From Gossypium raimondii (Eukaryota; Streptophyta; Magnoliopsida; Malvales; Malvaceae): DNA of 64,000 bases. This document shows positions 11,657 to 23,303 of the stretch, in pieces (the first letter of the stretch is position 1; every line of letters starts with the position of its first letter). The stretch lies in the NCBI RefSeq assembly GCF_025698545.1, contig NC_068575.1, positions 53,143,980 through 53,207,979 of the forward strand. The letters are read 5' to 3'. Under the pieces are notes generated by a model that was given only the letters and a program-made list of their open reading frames with translations, was not told the origin of the DNA and ran no database searches. The translations under genes were made by a program, and so were the position numbers.

Positions 11657-13328
11657 ATGACTATGGCTGGTGAATTCCCGGCTGGTTTGAAGATTCTCAT
11701 TGTTGATGATGATAGAACATGTCTCTTAGTATTGGAAAGAATGCTCCGGAAGTTTTCATACCAAGGTTTGTTATGTATAACATTCATCCTATTATACTTC
11801 AATTTTTTACCATAATCAATGCTCCTTCTTCTTCTTCTTCTTGTTTGTTTGTTATTGTTGGTTTTATTTTCCTTTAATCATGATTTGATTGATGTGATTG
11901 ATTTTCAGTTACCAAGTGTCAGCTAGCGAGGGAAGCCCTTGCTTTGCTTCGACAAGACAAAAACAGATTTGATATCGTCCTATGTGATTTACATATGCCT
12001 GATATTAATGGATTTGAGCTTCTTCAGATCATTGAAGTAGAGATGGATTTACCGGTTGTTAGTAAGTGCAAAATACATGCATTAGTTTCATGTTTTTCAA
12101 AATATTCCTTTTTCACTTTTTTAACGTTTATGGTGATACAGTGATGTCTTCTGATGATGGAAAAGGAGTTGTTATGAAGGGTATAGTCCATGGAGCTTGT
12201 GATTATTTGGTAAAACCAGTTCGCATGGAAGCTATTGGACTCATTTGGCAGCATGTGGTTCGCAAGAAGAAGAAACGTTTCTCGGGAGAAATTACTAGGT
12301 CATTGCCATTACAACGGGCTGACAATGCCGTCCCGGCAATGGATAAAAGAAGCCTGAAATACCGGAAACGGACAAGTGAAGACGAAGATGTAGCTGAGGA
12401 TGGGGAATCCTCCGAGGGGAAGAAGCCGAGGATGGTTTGGACACAAGAGCTCCATGATTTGTTCGTTGCTGCTGTAAATGAACTAGGGCGTGGTAGTATG
12501 TACTCTACCTCTATACATCCCTTAAAGTTTATTTACCAAAATGCTTTGTCTTGACAAATGTTATTGCAGATGCTGTTCCTAAGAAAATTTTGGAACGTAT
12601 GCAAGCTATGAATGTGACTTTTCTTACAAGAGCCAATATTGCCAGTCATCTTCAGGTGAACTTTATACTACGCAAGAATATATTTAACTTGTCTTACAAC
12701 TCATATCTTAAATTACATGTTGCAGAAATACCGCATGCATCTTCAAAAGGAAGGTGCAGTACCCTCCAGTGATAGCAGAGATGTGAATGCTTATATTGAC
12801 CACCGCAACCTACAATTTCAACCTTCACCCACTACTCCATATCAACTTCCAATGCAAAATCTAATCACCGAGAGAGCCAATGAAAACATATTAAGTATAG
12901 CTCCAAGTCATGTTGATGGAGGGAGCAATATTTTCAACTCCAATATTGCCTCGGAATCAAGTTGCTCTCTCCCAACTCAAGTCACCTTGTATGATCTCTA
13001 TCGAGCAAACCTGTTATACCAGAATGATTTTCCTCCTATTAGTAATGGTGTTGCTATCTCTAATGACAATGAATTTCCTCCTAACGATGGTGTTGCCAAC
13101 TCTAATGATGAAAGTTTGTACTGTAACGTAGTAGACGGTACGGAGCTTTCGAACCCATTTTCAGCTGTTGCAGTAGACGGTACGGAGCTTTCGAACCCAC
13201 TTTCAGCTGTTGCAGTAGACGGTACGGAGCTTTCGAACCCACTTTCAGCTGTTGAGGATTTGATCCACGAGCCCTCATTTTTGGTCGGACAATATGATCA
13301 ACAAGCCTTCTTTCGTGGACCAATTTGA
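11657..13328 (+). CDS. Type-B response regulator (ARR-like)
   Basis: Five exons (11657-11765, 11909-12061, 12142-12492, 12570-12655, 12726-13328) join into 433 residues. The receiver domain covers about 11-125. It has the acidic cluster D17-D19, the phospho-acceptor D63 (in CDLHMPD), S90/S91 and the conserved K112 (in LVKPVR). A basic and acidic linker leads to a GARP/Myb-like DNA-binding domain at about 180-240 (KKPRMVWTQELHDLF ... AVPKKIL ... ASHLQKYRMHLQK). Members receive phosphate through the cytokinin phosphorelay and act as nuclear transcription factors. Odd points: the GARP loop before LTRANIASHLQ is about three residues longer than usual, and the tail has three 14-residue repeats in place of a long Gln-rich domain. 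At 433 residues it is shorter than ARR1/ARR2. An in-frame ATG two codons downstream is an alternative start. Confidence 0.93.
13131..13256 (+). repeat. 42-bp minisatellite, three copies, in-frame
   Basis: Three head-to-tail 42-bp units (13131-13172, 13173-13214, 13215-13256) are nearly identical. They encode VDGTELSNPxSAVA three times within the last exon of the response regulator. Because 42 is a multiple of 3, copy changes keep the frame. Just upstream, the protein has a looser repeat of its own (GVAISNDNEFPP / GVANSNDE). Confidence 0.95.
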
Positions 13329-13788
13329 ATAGGGTTAGCTAAAATTGTTCACTGATATGTTATTTAACGGATAAGCCTTTTGAAGATTTTCTTCGCAAAA
13401 CAAATCCTGGTTTTCTATCCTCTGTACGTCTCGTGCAGTTCTATTTGTTTTATTTAGACATTAAATTAGTTCAAAAATTTCTTTCAATGTTACATATCCT
13501 TTCCCTTCTTCTTATATGTATATAAAGATGTAAGACTTTGAAAAAGAGGAGCTTGCTTCTATATTAGCGATAAAAGTCTTCATACATGTGAAGGATTACA
13601 CTGACTGCAAACAAATGGATGAATGGTTGAATATATGCTACTGAATAGCGATACCATAAAAGTTTTCTATCTGCAGTAGTAGTTCAATGCTAAAAATCCA
13701 CCTCTAACCCAGAGGTATCGAGGCTAAGAAGGCAACTGGAAAAAGAATCTGGAGTAGTTGAAATAACAAATTTGTCCCAATGCGGTCA
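13329..13788. other. Convergent 3' UTRs of regulator and COBRA-like genes
   Basis: The two genes point at each other with 460 bp between stop codons. Their 3' untranslated regions must share this space. No coding feature is seen. Confidence 0.6.
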
Positions 13789-16303
13789 CTACTGCATTAG
13801 CAATAGAAGAGCAAGTGTTAGAAAGCCAAAAACGCTGCTTCTACCACTGACCATGGGAGCTTTGCTAGGAAGTCTTGTGGGAAGTGCACATTCCTCTCCG
13901 TTAAACAATACTTTTGTCGGGAACCCATCACCGGCGGCCACTTCGATTCCCGGTGTGGACTTCTTCTTGAAAGAGATAACTGATTGTTGAGTGCCGGGAA
14001 CACGTGGATCCTTTTTCGGTTTGGCACCATCTGTTTCGGCTAGAAGATAATTCAAACCCGGACGACCTTGCATGAATAGTGTATTGTTGGAGCCAAGCAA
14101 CTTGCTTCCATTGAAGGTGTAGACTTCTTCAAAGCCTGGTACTGCTTTATCCAATTGAACTGCTGCAAACCAGTCTTCAAAGCTAGAATCACCCCAGTTA
14201 AAAAGAGTGATCCTTGCAGTCCATCCATCTTTATGATCTGATAATAAGTGCCAGTTTATGCTAACTCCACAGTTATCTCCACAAGGCAATGGATTAGGAA
14301 CTGATCGTCTTTTTATATCAGCCCACGACAATGCTTCAGCAGTCCTGTTCTCGAAAGGGATAAGAAGAGCATCGGGTCGTAGAAGTAGAGCCGGCTCTGT
14401 TGCACTGCAGGTTTGGCTTGGGTTGCTGTTGCAGCCACAGGCACATGTATTGCATGGAATAGCAGAATCATTGAAGAAAGCAGAGTATGAAACACAACAT
14501 CTTGGAACTGCCTGCTTGGATTGTGTTATATTGCAAACCACTTGCCAACTAGCAATTGACGCTGTTGCTGATGGCAAACCACTTGGATCAGGGAATTGAC
14601 TTGGGGTAACTCGTATCGGAGACCCGCATTCGTATTCCGGATTCATAGTGCCTTTGATCTTCCAGTTCTGAGGTGGAACTAACTCTGTTCTATTCAAGTC
14701 TGGTGGCATTTTGTAGACTTGCATGTTGAAAGATGATATAGACTTGCTAGGATCCATTAAAGGAGGCAGAATGGTCCCGTTTCGACAGCAAAAGGGAATT
14801 CTTCCAAGGATCGAGTCATTGGCTCTTGTGGGAGGCAGGTCAACAATAGTAGGCCTTCTCTCACAATTCAATACCTGCGAAAAATCCATTTCTTTGTAGT
14901 GCTGACCTTGCCTGCCGAAAATGCAGTCTGTTGTATCAACAACATAAGGGTAAGCTCCTCTCATGGCATAAATGAATTCCTCCCTCATCCAATCAAAGCT
15001 CAATTGCCATTTATCAAGGCGACCAAGAGGGTTATGAATTGAGATTGAAACCTGAGACAAGTAATTATCACTATATGTCCTTATCACGTCATACATGATT
15101 ACAAGATCACCTTCTTGCCTGGCCAAGAATTCATCATTTACCCCATTGTTCGAATCAGAGTTTAGATCATCTTGAATGCAGCATGCATGCATCACATTGT
15201 TCCCTATTGAAAACCCACAAAAATTAACTCAACAATGAATAGAATTGCAGGTAGATTTCCAAGTTTTAAATTCCTAAGACAGATTAGGTAGCTAAACAAG
15301 AAAGTAAAATATATCAATGGAATACATATCAAGTTTTCACATTTCAATATATATATATTATTACTTTCCTTAGACTTTCATAAAAGAAATATTAATTCTG
15401 AGTGCAACTTAGGGTTTATCTGGTCAAAATATTAACATACATATAAAAGGTCAAAGTTGAAATGTATTCACGCATTAAAGCCTTAAATGTTGACTTTTGG
15501 ATAAAACTTATACTAGAAATTATTTAGAGTTTGTTTTCTTACAGCAGAGTTTTTTTAATCATGGGGATGTATTCATTTTCTCATTACGTAAAGCTACAAA
15601 TTATCATTTTCAACAATTAATTAGAACAGCAAATTTCCTTAAGGTTCCTCTGTTTTATAGAATTATTTCACCTACTATGTTCCCAATTAGTGTTCTTGAA
15701 TAAAAAAATAATCACAAAAACTATTTTCATTAAAAAATATATTAGACCTTCATTGGTGGCGTTAAGACAAGAATACCCATCGTTAACGAGACTAATATTA
15801 AGCGGCATGGGAACATCCGGAGCTCCGACACCGAATTGAGTACCCACTAAACCGACCCTAACCTCCATTTGTGCCCTGTCCCCGGCAGTCTCCACAGCCG
15901 ATTTAAGGTCACTGATGGGGAAGCCGGCGAGAACGGTACCGTTTCCAACCTCAGCAGGGAAGGAACTCCCATCGGCCAAAACGGCGTTAGAAGCAGAGAC
16001 CAAGAGCTCCTGGTGCTGAAACCCAACGAAGGCTCTCCAAGACTTGAGCTCGTGACGTCCGTTGTTGAGAACAGTTAAAGTGGACTCGAAACGGTAGGCT
16101 TGGTTGGTGGGGTCGGTGGGAGGGAGGGCATGGCCTCCAGTGTAGTTGTACGATAAGAAGATCCCGTTGCATGAGTCGGAGGGGGGAGGTGGTGCTGGCG
16201 CCGGGGAAGGGGTCTGGGGTTGAGAAAGTGAAGTGTCGAAGAGAGAAAGCAAAAGCAAAATGAAAGAGAAGATGATAGAATGGAGTTGGGCGGGAACAGC
16301 CAT
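13789..16303 (-). CDS. COBL7: COBRA-like protein (COBL7 group)
   Basis: Two exons on the minus strand (16303-15748 and 15203-13789; donor AAG/GT, acceptor TAG/G) make 656 residues. There is an N-terminal signal peptide (about 1-27) and a Pro/Ala-rich stretch. Next comes the extra N-terminal domain of about 160 residues that marks the longer COBL7-11 subgroup ([13 protein letters not shown] ... DGYSC). Then follows the COBRA domain with the cysteine cluster [23 protein letters not shown] (start and end), several N-glycosylation sequons, and a hydrophobic C-terminus ([13 protein letters not shown]) fitting a GPI-anchor signal. COBRA-like proteins sit on the outer face of the plasma membrane and affect oriented cellulose deposition; the role of this member is inferred from family only. 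The start ATG at 16303 gives the signal peptide directly. Confidence 0.95.
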
Positions 16304-16586
16304 GGTTGATGGTGTGGTTTCGATTCGAGAGGGACGAAATAGTTTTGAAGGAATTCAAAGTGGAGAGATTGGTTTGATTAAGTGAGAAAATGGGTTTAAA
16401 GAAATGGAATTGGTAAATGGAGAGCCGGCTATGTTTCCCTTTCTTCTTCACTGCAACTTGGCTGGCATAAGTAAAATAGTGGGAACCGGTCTTTGCACTC
16501 TTCTTTCATTTGCTTCTTCTATTTTTCTGTTCTTTTCAAATTTTGCTTTATTTTAGAGCCGGTCTTACTTGCTTAAATTTTTTTTG
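16304..16586 (-). promoter_or_regulatory. Upstream region of COBL7-type gene
   Basis: Short stretch between the start codon and the foldback element. The first 150 bases upstream of the ATG are a plausible leader. No clear TATA element is seen before the foldback begins. Confidence 0.35.
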
Positions 16587-17369
16587 GTAAATTATTAAAA
16601 TAGTCACTTTTGTTTAATTCAAGTCATATTTTAGTCATTTATGTTTAAAATGTTATGTCTTAGTCACTTACTTTATTGTGTTGTAACCTTTTAGTCACTA
16701 AATCATTAATTTCATTAACGATGTAACTATAAGTTGACATGGTACATTAAATTATCATTTCAAACAAAAATTTTAAAGTTAATTTATATAATCGATCCCT
16801 ATATTTTTTCGTTTTGAGCAATTTAATTTTTTCTTTTCTTTATTTTCCAATCTCTTACCTTCTCCCTCTGTTTTCCACCCTTTATTTCTTTTAGCGTAGT
16901 TTTTCTATATTTTCTATTTGTTAAAACTAGTCCCTATACTTTTATTTTTTTTGAACAATTTAATCTTTTTCGAGTGAGGCAAGCTTATAGACTAGTTTTA
17001 ACAAATGGAAAATATGAAAAAACTACGTTAAAAGAAATGAAGAAGGGAGGAAAACAGAGGGAGAAGCAAAAGAGAATGGAAAATAAAGGAAAAAAAATGA
17101 AAGTTAAAAGAACATAAAATAAAAAAATTTAAATTGCTCAAAATGAAAAAAATATAGGGACAAATTGTAGAATTTAACCTAAAATTTTCATTTGAAATAA
17201 TAATTTAACGTGCCATGTCAACTTAATGTTACACCGTTAACGACAATTAACGGCTTAGTGCCTAAAATGTTACAACACGATAACGTAAGTGATTAAAATG
17301 TAACATTTGAAACATAAGTGACTAAAATGCAACTTGAGACAAATAAAAGTGATCATTTTAATAATTTAC
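16587..17369. mobile_element. Long foldback element (MITE-like), about 780 bp
   Basis: The left end GTAAATTATTAAAATAGTCA and the right end (reading back from 17369) are inverted copies. The match runs inward for roughly 340 bp per arm, including paired blocks at 16660-16760 / 17180-17290 and 16860-16930 / 16990-17065. The loop is only about 60 bp, near 16935-16990. The whole unit could fold into one long imperfect hairpin. No open frame and no certain target duplication were found, so the superfamily is open (Mutator-type foldbacks are one possibility). Confidence 0.85.
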
Positions 17370-17462
17370 TCTTTTTTTAATCTAACTTGTATGACCGAGT
17401 TTTATTGTTTTTAAAGCATTTTTTTATGTTTATAGTTTTTGAAATTTGTAGCTTTACATAAA

Positions 17463-17710
17463 GATCACTAAATTATTAGTAAGTTATAAAATAGTCATTG
17501 AATTATTTGAAAGATTTCCTTTAAGTAATTGAATTATTTGAAGAAAGGTAATTAAATTTTGGTTCGAGAGGTTTGTGACATTCAAAATTATTTAATGAAA
17601 AAATTGAATTGTAGAAAAAAGGGAAAGAGAACATTCAAATAATTTAGCAACTATTTTGTAACTTTTAAAATTAAATAACCAATACGTAAATCAATAATAA
17701 TTTAGTCAAC
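17463..17710. repeat. Short foldback repeat
   Basis: The left arm (CACTAAATTATTAGTAAG ... AAAATAGTCATTGAATTATTTGA) is repeated inverted at about 17628-17710. Arms are roughly 80 bp and diverged, with a spacer of about 90 bp. It resembles the foldback to its left in word content (ACTAAATTATT, AAAATAGT), so it may be a relative. Confidence 0.6.
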
Positions 17711-17842
17711 TAATTTACCCTAATTAAAAAATAAGAAAGAAAATTAGAGATGCAATTATTTTTATGGTAAATTACAGTTGCATCATTAAGGTTTTTTTTC
17801 TTTTCAGTTACTATCTTTTAAATTTGGTATAATAATAAATTT

Positions 17843-18466
17843 AGTTTTTGATGTTTACACATTATATCAATTTAGTCTTAACTTTTAAATATTTAGCCCT
17901 CAGTGTTCATATGTTACCTAATTTTATCCTATTTTTATATGAAATATGATTTAATACACAATGTTTAAATTAGAAAAAAAAGAAAAATTATATATATATT
18001 TTTAAAATTTATTTATTATTAAATTAAAAAATCCTCAAATACATTGTTTTCCTTATCCTTCAAATAACTAAGAATTTGATATCTTTCAAATCTCAATGAT
18101 AATTAATCCATTTTTGCTATTAGTTGACAACTATCGATGAAGCAAACCAAAACTCAATAAATTATTATTTTTAAACTATTAGACTTACAATCGAATTGAA
18201 TTAACGAAGCAGATACTTTTTTATTTTGAAGCAATTGAATTGACTATTTTTCAAAATTTAAGTCGTTTTGTTTCTTGTTGTTTGTTTTTCATTGAATCGA
18301 ATGCATGAACAATATCGGCAAGGTCACAAAGAAAAGCAGAACTATAAAAGGATCAAATTACACTATGTGTAAATGTTGAGGGTTCAATTTTAGAATTAAT
18401 AGTAAATTGACACAAGTTATAAATGTTGAGGGTTAAAGTTATTATTATGCCAAACCTAAAAGCTAC
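17843..18466. repeat. Third foldback repeat
   Basis: GGTATAATAATAAATTTAG followed by a stretch with GATGTTTACACATTATA at 17843-17890 returns inverted at about 18360-18466 (TGTGTAAATGTTGAGGG ... AAAGTTATTATTATGCC). The right arm contains two copies of the AAATGTTGAGGGTT word. It is probably a decayed MITE; no target duplication can be assigned. Confidence 0.5.
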
Positions 18467-21400
18467 CACGTTTCTCATGTAATGGTTAATGACCAAAAAG
18501 AAAAAATTAAATAATTAAGTGAGTATTTTATAATTTTTCATAATTGACTAACTAAAAAATAAACTTAACAAGAATTGAGTGACTACTAATGTTGTTTACC
18601 CTTATTTTATTATAATTTTGTATTTTGTAATATTTCATTTAACCACCGTTTAAAAATTCACTGCCACGTAATATTCGTAAGATAATATAATAAGAGAAAG
18701 ACGTTAGTTCGAACTAAAAGTTGTAAGGAGTAATTTAAAAAATAAAAAATGGAACAGAGGGGCCCATGATTAGAAGCTTCCGGCTCGTTTGGTGACTCGT
18801 CCTCTTGAAATACGGGCCTTGTGTTTCCTCAAAAGCCCATATTAAAATGAAAACCCCAAAAAGAGTACCCTTTATTGCTAATATTAAAAAAAATAAGATC
18901 TGTACTAAACATACAATAAAAAAAGGTCGTTTCAATTAAATTAAATATGTTCCGATTCTTATCATTTTTCTTAAATTTGTTTGGTCATGCATGTCGTCCT
19001 ATATGAACAAGTCTCTTCTTTTTCTATGCTTCTCTTTTGAGAAATCATGAATAATTACACTAATTATGCTGAAGATGGTTGGCAAGGTTCTGTTGAACCA
19101 CGTGTATGAAATAAATTTTAAAGTTAATTTTGCATGGCCTGCATAAAATAAGATTCAGTTAGTAGCCCAGTGAGACATTTGCATGGAGAAGAGAGGCAAA
19201 TACTCATCGACAACACGACATGTAAATATTGTTCCTTTTTCAAAAAAAAAACATTATATAATTAATTGGTTGTTTTTAATCAAAATAAAACGGACGCTTG
19301 AAATTGTTATTAGTAAATCAGATACATGCTTCAATTATAATTAATAAATGTCGGGAGGAAAGAAAAACATGTTTATTTAATTAATTTTCCAATTTAAACT
19401 CTGTATATAGTTAATGAATAACTTGTTTGCCTTTGGGCTCCTTTTTTACTTGAATCCTTTATGTTATGATGGAATGCAGAACAATTTTACGAGTGCATAA
19501 TCTGAATGACAAAACTTGATTGCCCCAATACAACTTCATACAAGGCTGCGTATGTCTCGTTAGCTAGAAAAGGTGACGTCTTGATCAAAACCAAGGCGGC
19601 TGGAGCCATGAATGCTCTGGTTCGAACCAGACCTCATCATGTTCATGTTGGGAGGGCCATTCCCTTGCTGTTATTTGGCTATCAGTGAAGGGATGTGCTT
19701 TATGGTTGAAAGAGGTGATACTCTTTGCAAAGGGTACATTCTCAAGGTACAGGGCAAGAGCGTCTCAATGTATCTACCACACGAGATTCTAGGTCTACAG
19801 TAATAGCACCTTGTTTTAGAATCAATGATTCAAGATACAGGATAAGAGTGCCTCAAGGTCAGGTTTCTTATGACTTAAATTTTCACATTTAATGTTTGCT
19901 TTATTTTGCTATGTTTGGAGTTTCATGCTTCTTATGACCCCATAGCTTGATTAGGTTTAATAAATCACTTGAAGAATGCAGCATTATGAATGATCTTTCT
20001 CACATTTATTCAAAACCTGCTTTCAAATCCAAAATCTGTATACATTCAGTTAACATAGGACCGGAAATCCATTCTTACTCCCACCCCTGACAGCCTTTTA
20101 AGTCCCTCCAAAGAATTGTTCTGATGCCCCACACCATTGTTTAATGATAAAGCTCCATCGGCACTTTATTCTCATTTATCCTACTAAAACCTTTCTTTTT
20201 GTTGCATGCTTGCCCACAAGAATCTATTCCATTTCTACCCACTGTCCTATCTTCTGTTTCATGGCATTGCGTCAATACTTTTCAATGGCTCCATTGAACT
20301 CAAGAGCTCCCACGGCCTGGCTGAATCCACATGGCTCAAACAAAGTTGCCAAATAAATGTTAAATCCATAATCTTCTATAAACTAAATGAGTTCCAATTT
20401 CGAATTAGGCATTTTTCTCTCCATTTCATGACAAAAGCAGGCTACAAGGGATATTTTCTGGTACATTGACACAAAGTGAAACAAAAGCTGAAATTCCCGC
20501 TCACTTAATTAAATAAAATGCTAGGCGTATGTATGCATCCCCACACAAGAACATGTTTATAACGTAGGTTGGAGTGGCAAAGAAATTCAATCATTCATGT
20601 GGTAATCTGTCCCACTTAGCTAGTCTACTTGCAGCTAAAGCCTGCAACAATACCCAAATTATGTAAAAGCCATAAACCTCTCCTTCCAGAATCATCGAAC
20701 CTCGCCAAATGATTAAAACTAACGGGATTAGCATATGATTAGAACAATTGAGGTCAAAAGCTATTAGTATCTGATGACTTTCAAGATTTCACCACCAGCA
20801 ACCATGTAGGCCCAGCAGCAGCTGTTACTATGTCCATGTCAAACTTTAATTAATTAATCAAATTATAGAAGAATTTTATTTTGCATCATAGATAATAGGT
20901 ATATCTCAAAGACAAGGCCGGCCGCTCGCATGATGCCACATAGTCAATTAAGCTATAATATTAACGATGAACATGAAAGGATTAATATCATAGGGCGCTA
21001 ACAAAGATCCAAACTGACTGGCTACCTGTGCTGTCTTGAACAAAAAATAGAACCCAATTGGCCACGTGTGGGCAGGGCCAAAGAAATCGATTTTTCCCAT
21101 TCCTACTTTGGACATTTCCTACGCTACAATGACATCCGGGTCCCTCCGATGCCGCCATATTATGATAGGATTTAGCTCGACATCTTAGCTTCTTTTAAAC
21201 AACCGCTCATTATTAATCATTATAATAAAATAATTTATTTTTTGGATAATGAAATAATAAAAACAACAAAATTTACCAAGAAATAAACACAAGAATCAGA
21301 CTCTAAAGGGCGAATTTGTGGGTGCGCAAAGGAACAGTGTGAGCAGGTTGGTAGCTCACAAGCCTTCCGCCGCCACCACATAAAAGCACAAAGCAACCCG

Positions 21401-21949
21401 AATAAAAATTTTACAAAACTCCATCAACTAAGCAAGAGGCTTGACCAAAACATCCTTCCAATGCCTATAATTAGTTCTCCACTCCCATTTCAATTAGGTC
21501 CTTTTCGGCCACCACTGAAAATGAACCAACCAACTGGATACAAGAAGAAAGAAATCACATTCCCTTGTCCACCGAGGTGAGGTGAGGTGAGGTGGTGTGC
21601 TTATACTGATACACATAGAGCAATGCCGCTAGCTAAACCTTAAAACACTAACCATATTTTGCCAAAATGCCTTACTTCTCTGATCCCATTCAATATCTAT
21701 CCTCCTTTTCTTTTCCTTTTAAATAAAAAAGACGAAAATAAAAAGCTGGCCAAATAGAATACAAATGGATTGATAAATTAGTTAATAAAATACAATAGAA
21801 AAAACAAAAAAAATGGAGTAGTCATCATCAATCATCAATTCATCATAGTAAACAAGACGCAAGAATAATGTAGATGAAATGACGAACTGGAGAAAATGAA
21901 ACAACAGTCTGGGTAGGAATTTTTACCGAGGACTATGCCAACTGGGACT
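18467..21949. other. Gap: 3.5 kb with no confident gene
   Basis: No spliced gene can be built. 19506-19803 has two overlapping open frames of about 60 codons and a short near-repeat (TACAGGGCAAGAGCGTCTCA at 19748; a variant near 19837), possibly a decayed gene piece. 20144-20469 has frames without resemblance to any family. 21570-21592 holds a small GAGGT tandem run. The last few hundred bases before 21950 are probably the GATL 3' UTR. Confidence 0.4.
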
Positions 21950-23053
21950 TCAATGTGGGTGTCTGTACAAGTCATAGGGCGCCCATAGGGCATCAAGCGG
22001 ACACGGCCTTTTTGAATCCAGCCTAAGCCATGGCTTGCCGCTGCCGGACCAATGCAAGAGGCTAATCGGACCCGGATGCAAGTCTCGGCAACTTCCCCGC
22101 ACATTGTCCCCACCCAGCCCGTGTTGGTTCCATCTATGCTCAATGGGCGCCACGCGGCCCGCAAAAACTAGCAAGAACGGCGGCAAGGAACCAAGCTCGT
22201 AGATTCGGTTGCTTTTCTGGATCTCCATCCACCTTTCGATCCGTCTAGTGAACCCGGCCCGTCTCCATCTCACCAGATCTATCACCATCACCCCCGTGTT
22301 AAAATAACATGGTTTCCTTCCTCTGAAAGTTCCTGAAAATCGATCGTCCGACCAGAAACTGTTAGTAAAATATTTTGTGAAGTTGGCATGACAATACTCC
22401 GGTGCTCCAATTGTTCGTGAGCGCAAGTTAGTACTCCATAGCTTAGAGATATTGTCAACAAAGACCAGATCAGAATCCAAATAAATCACTCTTCGTACGC
22501 ATGGCTCTAGCAGATCCGCTAGGTAATTTCTAGCATAATTTAACGGCTGTTCAAGCGCTTGCCTAACTGAAGACGATATCAAGTTTCGTACAATCTCAGG
22601 ATCGAAATAATAAACCTTGAATTTCAATTGGGGGAAGGTTGATCGAACCAGGGTTTCCATATCGGTCTCTGAGACAAGGAAATGGAAGAAAACGTTCTCT
22701 GGACACAATGAATGCTGGAGAATGGAGTGAACGGCAGCGATTGACCCACGGAGGTACTGAACATCTAGTGTTATAGCCACGTGCACCAAAGTAGGATCAC
22801 AAACGCCAGTGGTTTTGTGGTCGGCGAAGCCACATTCATCGGCATTGCGAAATTCGAAGGCCTTTCGAAAAGAGAATCGATCGTCCTGTGAGTCTGGTGA
22901 TATGGACACCTGAAACGACGGTAACCGGATGTAACTGTCGAGGTGAGAGGATCTAATGGCTTCAGCTGGGGGAAACGACTGGAGTGAAGGAGAGAGAACA
23001 ATCATCATCATTGCAGCTGAAAAGAAGCCAGAGAATTGCATTATCCAAAGCAT
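21950..23053 (-). CDS. GATL-type glycosyltransferase (GT8)
   Basis: Single-exon gene of 367 residues, the normal size for the plant GAUT-like (GATL) group, which is typically intronless. The N-terminus has a hydrophobic stretch (about 5-25) acting as signal or anchor. The GT8 domain starts near residue 88 ([20 protein letters not shown]). The metal-binding D-S-D is at 193-195 in [23 protein letters not shown] follows, and the C-terminal [11 protein letters not shown] is at 332-342. Family members work in the Golgi on pectin or xylan; the substrate of this one is not readable. Start at 23053 is the first ATG; another Met at residue 5 is possible. A TATA-like box lies about 250 bp upstream on the same strand. 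Confidence 0.95.
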   Translation of the reverse strand: MLWIMQFSGFFSAAMMMIVLSPSLQSFPPAEAIRSSHLDSYIRLPSFQVSISPDSQDDRFSFRKAFEFRNADECGFADHKTTGVCDPTLVHVAITLDVQYLRGSIAAVHSILQHSLCPENVFFHFLVSETDMETLVRSTFPQLKFKVYYFDPEIVRNLISSSVRQALEQPLNYARNYLADLLEPCVRRVIYLDSDLVFVDNISKLWSTNLRSRTIGAPEYCHANFTKYFTNSFWSDDRFSGTFRGRKPCYFNTGVMVIDLVRWRRAGFTRRIERWMEIQKSNRIYELGSLPPFLLVFAGRVAPIEHRWNQHGLGGDNVRGSCRDLHPGPISLLHWSGSGKPWLRLDSKRPCPLDALWAPYDLYRHPH

Positions 23054-23294
23054 CTTAACTCTATAAATCCCTCTCCAGTTATTTTTTTAGATTTGAAATC
23101 AAACCAATATGGTAAGATTATAGAGAGGGATGATCGAAAGAACGATAAGGTTCCTTTTCGGTCCGCCAGAGTTCAAAAGGGTAGAGTGAATAAATATGAA
23201 GAAAGAAGCAAAGCTCAGAATCGCCTTTTTTTTTCTTTGGGTTCTGTGTCAAATTGGAAATTGCCGTAGGAACGAAGCGACCTTTGTTGGGAAA

Positions 23295-23303
23295 GATATA
23301 TAC
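23295..23303 (-). promoter_or_regulatory. Putative TATA box of the GATL gene
   Basis: On the minus strand the run AGTATATATC lies about 245 bp upstream of the start codon, followed by a purine- and pyrimidine-rich leader. Position and sequence suit a plant TATA box. No transcript start is known. Confidence 0.45.

Noticed and set aside
19506-19803. Two overlapping small frames as a possible gene
   Set aside because: No recognisable family, no splice continuation, and both are about 60 codons.
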